From: an uncultured Gemmatimonadota bacterium
Lineage (GTDB): Bacteria > Gemmatimonadota > Gemmatimonadetes > Gemmatimonadales > Gemmatimonadaceae
Assembly: GCA_903894655.1 (NCBI GenBank)
Contig: CAITQY010000423.1
Coordinates: forward strand, 1 to 7,197
DNA length: 7,197 nt
Direction: 5' to 3'
The translations under genes were made by a program, and so were the position numbers. Below, piece by piece: positions 5,548 through 7,197 of the stretch. The notes beneath the pieces were generated by a model that searched no databases, was not told the origin of the DNA, and worked only from the letters and a program-made list of their open reading frames with translations. How positions within the stretch are numbered: the first letter of the stretch is position 1; every line of letters starts with the position of its first letter.

Positions 5548-6434
5548 CGCGCCGCGCGACGCGGTTGCCAGAGCAGCAGTGCCCCCGGGGCCACCGCCGC
5601 CAGCAGCTGACACGCATGCTGCACCACCGCCATCACGACGGCGAGTTCGCGCGGAACCCCCACCTGCTGGAGCGCAAAGAACACCGCCGCTTCGTAGGTG
5701 CCGAGGTTGGCCGGCACCACGGGCACCAGCGTGGCCACCGAGACGGCGGCCAGCACCAGCAACACCGAGGTGACCGACACCGGAACCCCGAACGCCAGCT
5801 GGACCGCGGCAATCGCGGCGCCCTCCAGCAGTTTCACGCCGAGGGCGCAGGCCATACCGGCCAGCAGCTGGTGTGGTGGCAGCACCGCCATTGCGCGGAA
5901 CAACCGCCATTGGGGTTTGATGCGCGCGGCCACCGGCACGAGCACCAGCAGGGCGACGGCGATCACGACGGTCGTGATGCCCCGCTGCATCCACGCGCCC
6001 GCGGGCAGGCGTTCCGCCGCGGCCAACAGCACCACCAGTTTCGCGACACCGACACAGAGCTGATCGAGCACCAGCACCGACAGCGCCGACGTGGCGCCCA
6101 CGCCGGGCTCGGCGGCCAGCATCGCCACGCCAGCCGCGTGTCCCGCCACACCATTCACGCTGTTGTTGGTGAGCGACGTATACGCGAACAGTCGCAACAA
6201 CCGACGCCACGACACCACCGCCGGCGACAGCAGGCAACGCCATTGCGCGGCGGCGAGTGGCTGCACCAGGAGATACAGCACCACCGCCACCAACAGCCAC
6301 GCCGTGGACGCGGCACCGATGCCACGCCGGACCGTGGTGGCATCGAGCTGCGTGGCCGCCACCACGAGCAGGAGCAGGCCGACGGTGGCCAGCACCCACC
6401 GTCGCGTCATGACACGCCGCATAACGCGCGACAC
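5535..6434 (-). CDS. lysylphosphatidylglycerol synthase TM region / UPF0104-type integral membrane protein
   Basis: A 299-residue, very hydrophobic protein with about seven or eight membrane segments. Family features are the SLTNNSVNGVAGHAAGVA stretch (87-104), which corresponds to the motif after the third helix in this family, LVLDQLCVGVAK (121-132), and the conserved PANLGTYEAAVFFALQQVGV (241-260), equivalent to the usual PGGLGVREA loop-helix. Relatives include the flippase part of MprF, AglD and many stand-alone proteins near lipid or glycan genes. The soluble aminoacyltransferase domain of MprF is absent, so lipid translocation or an accessory role is more likely than lysyl transfer. Possible starts are GTG 6434, ATG 6422 and ATG 6410; none has a clear ribosome site, and MTRRWVLATVGLLLL from 6410 is also a natural N-terminus. 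It follows hicB by 19-43 nt on the same strand and ends 13 bases inside the convergent envelope gene. Confidence 0.85.
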   Translation of the reverse strand: MSRVMRRVMTRRWVLATVGLLLLVVAATQLDATTVRRGIGAASTAWLLVAVVLYLLVQPLAAAQWRCLLSPAVVSWRRLLRLFAYTSLTNNSVNGVAGHAAGVAMLAAEPGVGATSALSVLVLDQLCVGVAKLVVLLAAAERLPAGAWMQRGITTVVIAVALLVLVPVAARIKPQWRLFRAMAVLPPHQLLAGMACALGVKLLEGAAIAAVQLAFGVPVSVTSVLLVLAAVSVATLVPVVPANLGTYEAAVFFALQQVGVPRELAVVMAVVQHACQLLAAVAPGALLLWQPRRAARQRP

Positions 6435-6453
6435 GACGCTACGTTCAGCGGCG

Positions 6454-6672
6454 CTACGCCAGCATCAGCCGACGACCCTTCGGCTCGGGCACCGCACGGC
6501 CATCCTCGCGCGCCGTGTCGATCCACAACCCGATCGCCTCCTGAGCGTGCGCCACCGCCGCGGCCGGTGTCGCTCCATGTGCCATGCACCCTGGCAGCTC
6601 GGGTACGTCAGCCACGAAGACAGTGTCCTCGGCGCTCCAGTAGACGATCAGTTCGTACTTGTACGCGTTCAT
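6454..6672 (-). CDS. hicB: HicB-family antitoxin
   Basis: A 72-residue protein of the HicB partial RNase H-like fold. The sequence YELIVYWSAEDTVFVADVPE, then LPGCMAHGATPAAAVAHAQE, carries the family pattern: a first strand with an acidic residue, the F.A..PELPG.. loop, and a helix A..ALA.A.EAI. There is no C-terminal DNA-binding domain, so this is the short form that mainly binds and blocks the toxin. The start ATG (6670-6672) overlaps the hicA stop as ATGA, the normal toxin-then-antitoxin order with coupled translation. Its downstream neighbour is the UPF0104 membrane protein. Confidence 0.92.
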   Translation of the reverse strand: MNAYKYELIVYWSAEDTVFVADVPELPGCMAHGATPAAAVAHAQEAIGLWIDTAREDGRAVPEPKGRRLMLA

Positions 6673-6863
6673 TCTTCGTCCCCCTCGATCGTGGTCAGCC
6701 CGTAGCGCACGAGCACGGCGCGGACCTGACGGACTTGGTACACCTTCGCCTTGTCGCCGTCGCGCTGCAGGTTGATAAGCTCCTCAACGCCCGTCCGACG
6801 GAACACGTGGTCGCTTCCGCGCGTGCGCTCCTGGAAGCCAAGGCGCCGCAACAACGCGCACAT
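6669..6863 (-). CDS. hicA: HicA-family mRNA interferase toxin, N-terminus disrupted
   Basis: A double-stranded-RNA-binding-fold ribonuclease that degrades mRNA when free of HicB. From ATG 6863 it has 64 residues: MCALLRRLGFQERTRGSDHV, then FRR, VEELINLQ, and KAKVYQVRQVRAVLVRYGL, matching the HicA subfamily with GSxH (catalytic His in RGSDHVF) and NLQ..G.KAKPYQV.QVR. Codons upstream in the same frame still read LLGGRADANVGFEA (to about 6905), which resembles the usual family N-terminus (..L.G..DANV.F..LC), so the native start lay further upstream. Beyond about 6905 the frame is only the antisense of EttA, open to the window edge and without any in-frame start codon. The native start and promoter are therefore missing, and the toxin is either truncated at 6863 or not made. 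Confidence 0.85.
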   Translation of the reverse strand: MCALLRRLGFQERTRGSDHVFRRTGVEELINLQRDGDKAKVYQVRQVRAVLVRYGLTTIEGDEE

Positions 6864-6896
6864 CGCCTCGAAGCCGACGTTCGCGTCGGCACGACC

Positions 6897-7197
6897 GCCG
6901 AGGAGCTGCGCAAGGGCTACGGCAACCGCCTGCTGATCGACGACCTCTCCTTCAAGCTGCCGCCCGGCGGCATCGTCGGCGTCATCGGCCCGAACGGCGC
7001 CGGCAAGTCGACGCTGTTTCGCATGATCGCCGGGCGCGAAAAGCCCGACGCAGGCGAAGTGGAAATGGGCTCGACCGTGCAGCTTGCCTACGTGGACCAG
7101 ACGCGCGACGACCTCGAAGCGGACAAGACGGTGTTCGATTTTGTCGCGAACGGCTCCGACATCCTTACGGTGGGCAAGTTCGAGATGCCCTCGCGTG
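6897..7197 (+). CDS. ettA: EttA (ABC-F translational throttle), second ATP-binding domain, 5'-truncated fragment continuing past the edge
   Basis: Reading from 6897, AEELRKGYGNRLLIDDLSFK is followed by IVGVIGPNGAGKSTLFRMIA (Walker A at 6987-7013), GEVEMGSTVQLAYVDQTRD and VGKFEMPSR. This matches the start of the second ABC domain of EttA closely, including GPNGAGKSTLFRMI, the VDQ Q-loop and the EMPSR segment. EttA binds the ribosomal E site and gates entry into elongation according to ATP/ADP level. The first ABC domain and the linker (roughly 320 residues) are absent: upstream DNA is hicA in antisense. The frame remains open upstream and contains a GTG at 6807, but a protein starting there would carry antisense-hicA residues and no ABC-F sequence. 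I therefore regard this as a broken or chimeric gene. The signature motif and Walker B lie outside the window. Confidence 0.85.

Noticed and set aside
4402..6399. Long 665-codon minus-strand open frame
   Set aside because: It is low-complexity, rich in Arg, Gly, Ala and His, and lies antisense to paralogue B and out of frame within the UPF0104 gene. This is typical of GC-rich DNA shadow frames.
6807..7197. EttA gene starting at GTG 6807
   Set aside because: Residues between 6807 and about 6896 are antisense of hicA and show no ABC-F similarity; the missing first domain cannot be encoded there.

Overview
The window is high-GC bacterial DNA. Two tandem genes carry Sec-type signal peptides and look like outer-membrane proteins, so a Gram-negative-type envelope is likely. 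The gene mix (sphingolipid-type desaturase, envelope paralogues, several toxin-antitoxin modules) would suit a soil or freshwater bacterium such as a Gemmatimonadota or proteobacterial relative. That assignment is an inference and is weak.

Layout: (1) 1-227, minus: the start of a GNAT-type acyltransferase that runs off the left edge. (2) 315-1268, plus: a complete membrane desaturase with all three histidine boxes and the N-terminal signature of the dihydroceramide delta-4 desaturase (DEGS) family, transcribed divergently from the acyltransferase. The two may form a bacterial sphingolipid or ceramide unit. (3) 1313-2942, minus: an overlapping two-gene operon encoding an XRE helix-turn-helix fused to an ImmA/IrrE (COG2856) zinc peptidase, then a short PIN-like protein that seems to lack its C-terminal half. 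A clear sigma70-type promoter, a 17-bp AT-rich inverted repeat beside the -35 and a GGAG ribosome site precede the operon. This looks like a toxin-antitoxin or defence-type module with a shortened effector. (4) 2943-3298: gene-free, unusually AT-rich in part, with the above promoter, further inverted and direct repeats. (5) 3299-5547, plus: two translationally coupled paralogues (ATGA overlap), exported and probably outer-membrane, of a family I do not recognise. (6) 5535-6863, minus: hicA, hicB and an LPG-synthase/UPF0104-type integral membrane protein in one run. (7) about 6897-7197, plus: the second ATP-binding domain of the ABC-F protein EttA, with its first half missing and its left edge directly abutting, antisense, the N-terminal region of hicA.

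The strongest points for follow-up are the XRE-peptidase/short-PIN module with its operator-like promoter, the DEGS-like desaturase beside an acyltransferase, the coupled envelope paralogues with invariant polar residues, and the hicA/EttA junction. The junction is either a genomic rearrangement or an assembly chimera. No rRNA, tRNA, CRISPR array or insertion sequence was seen.
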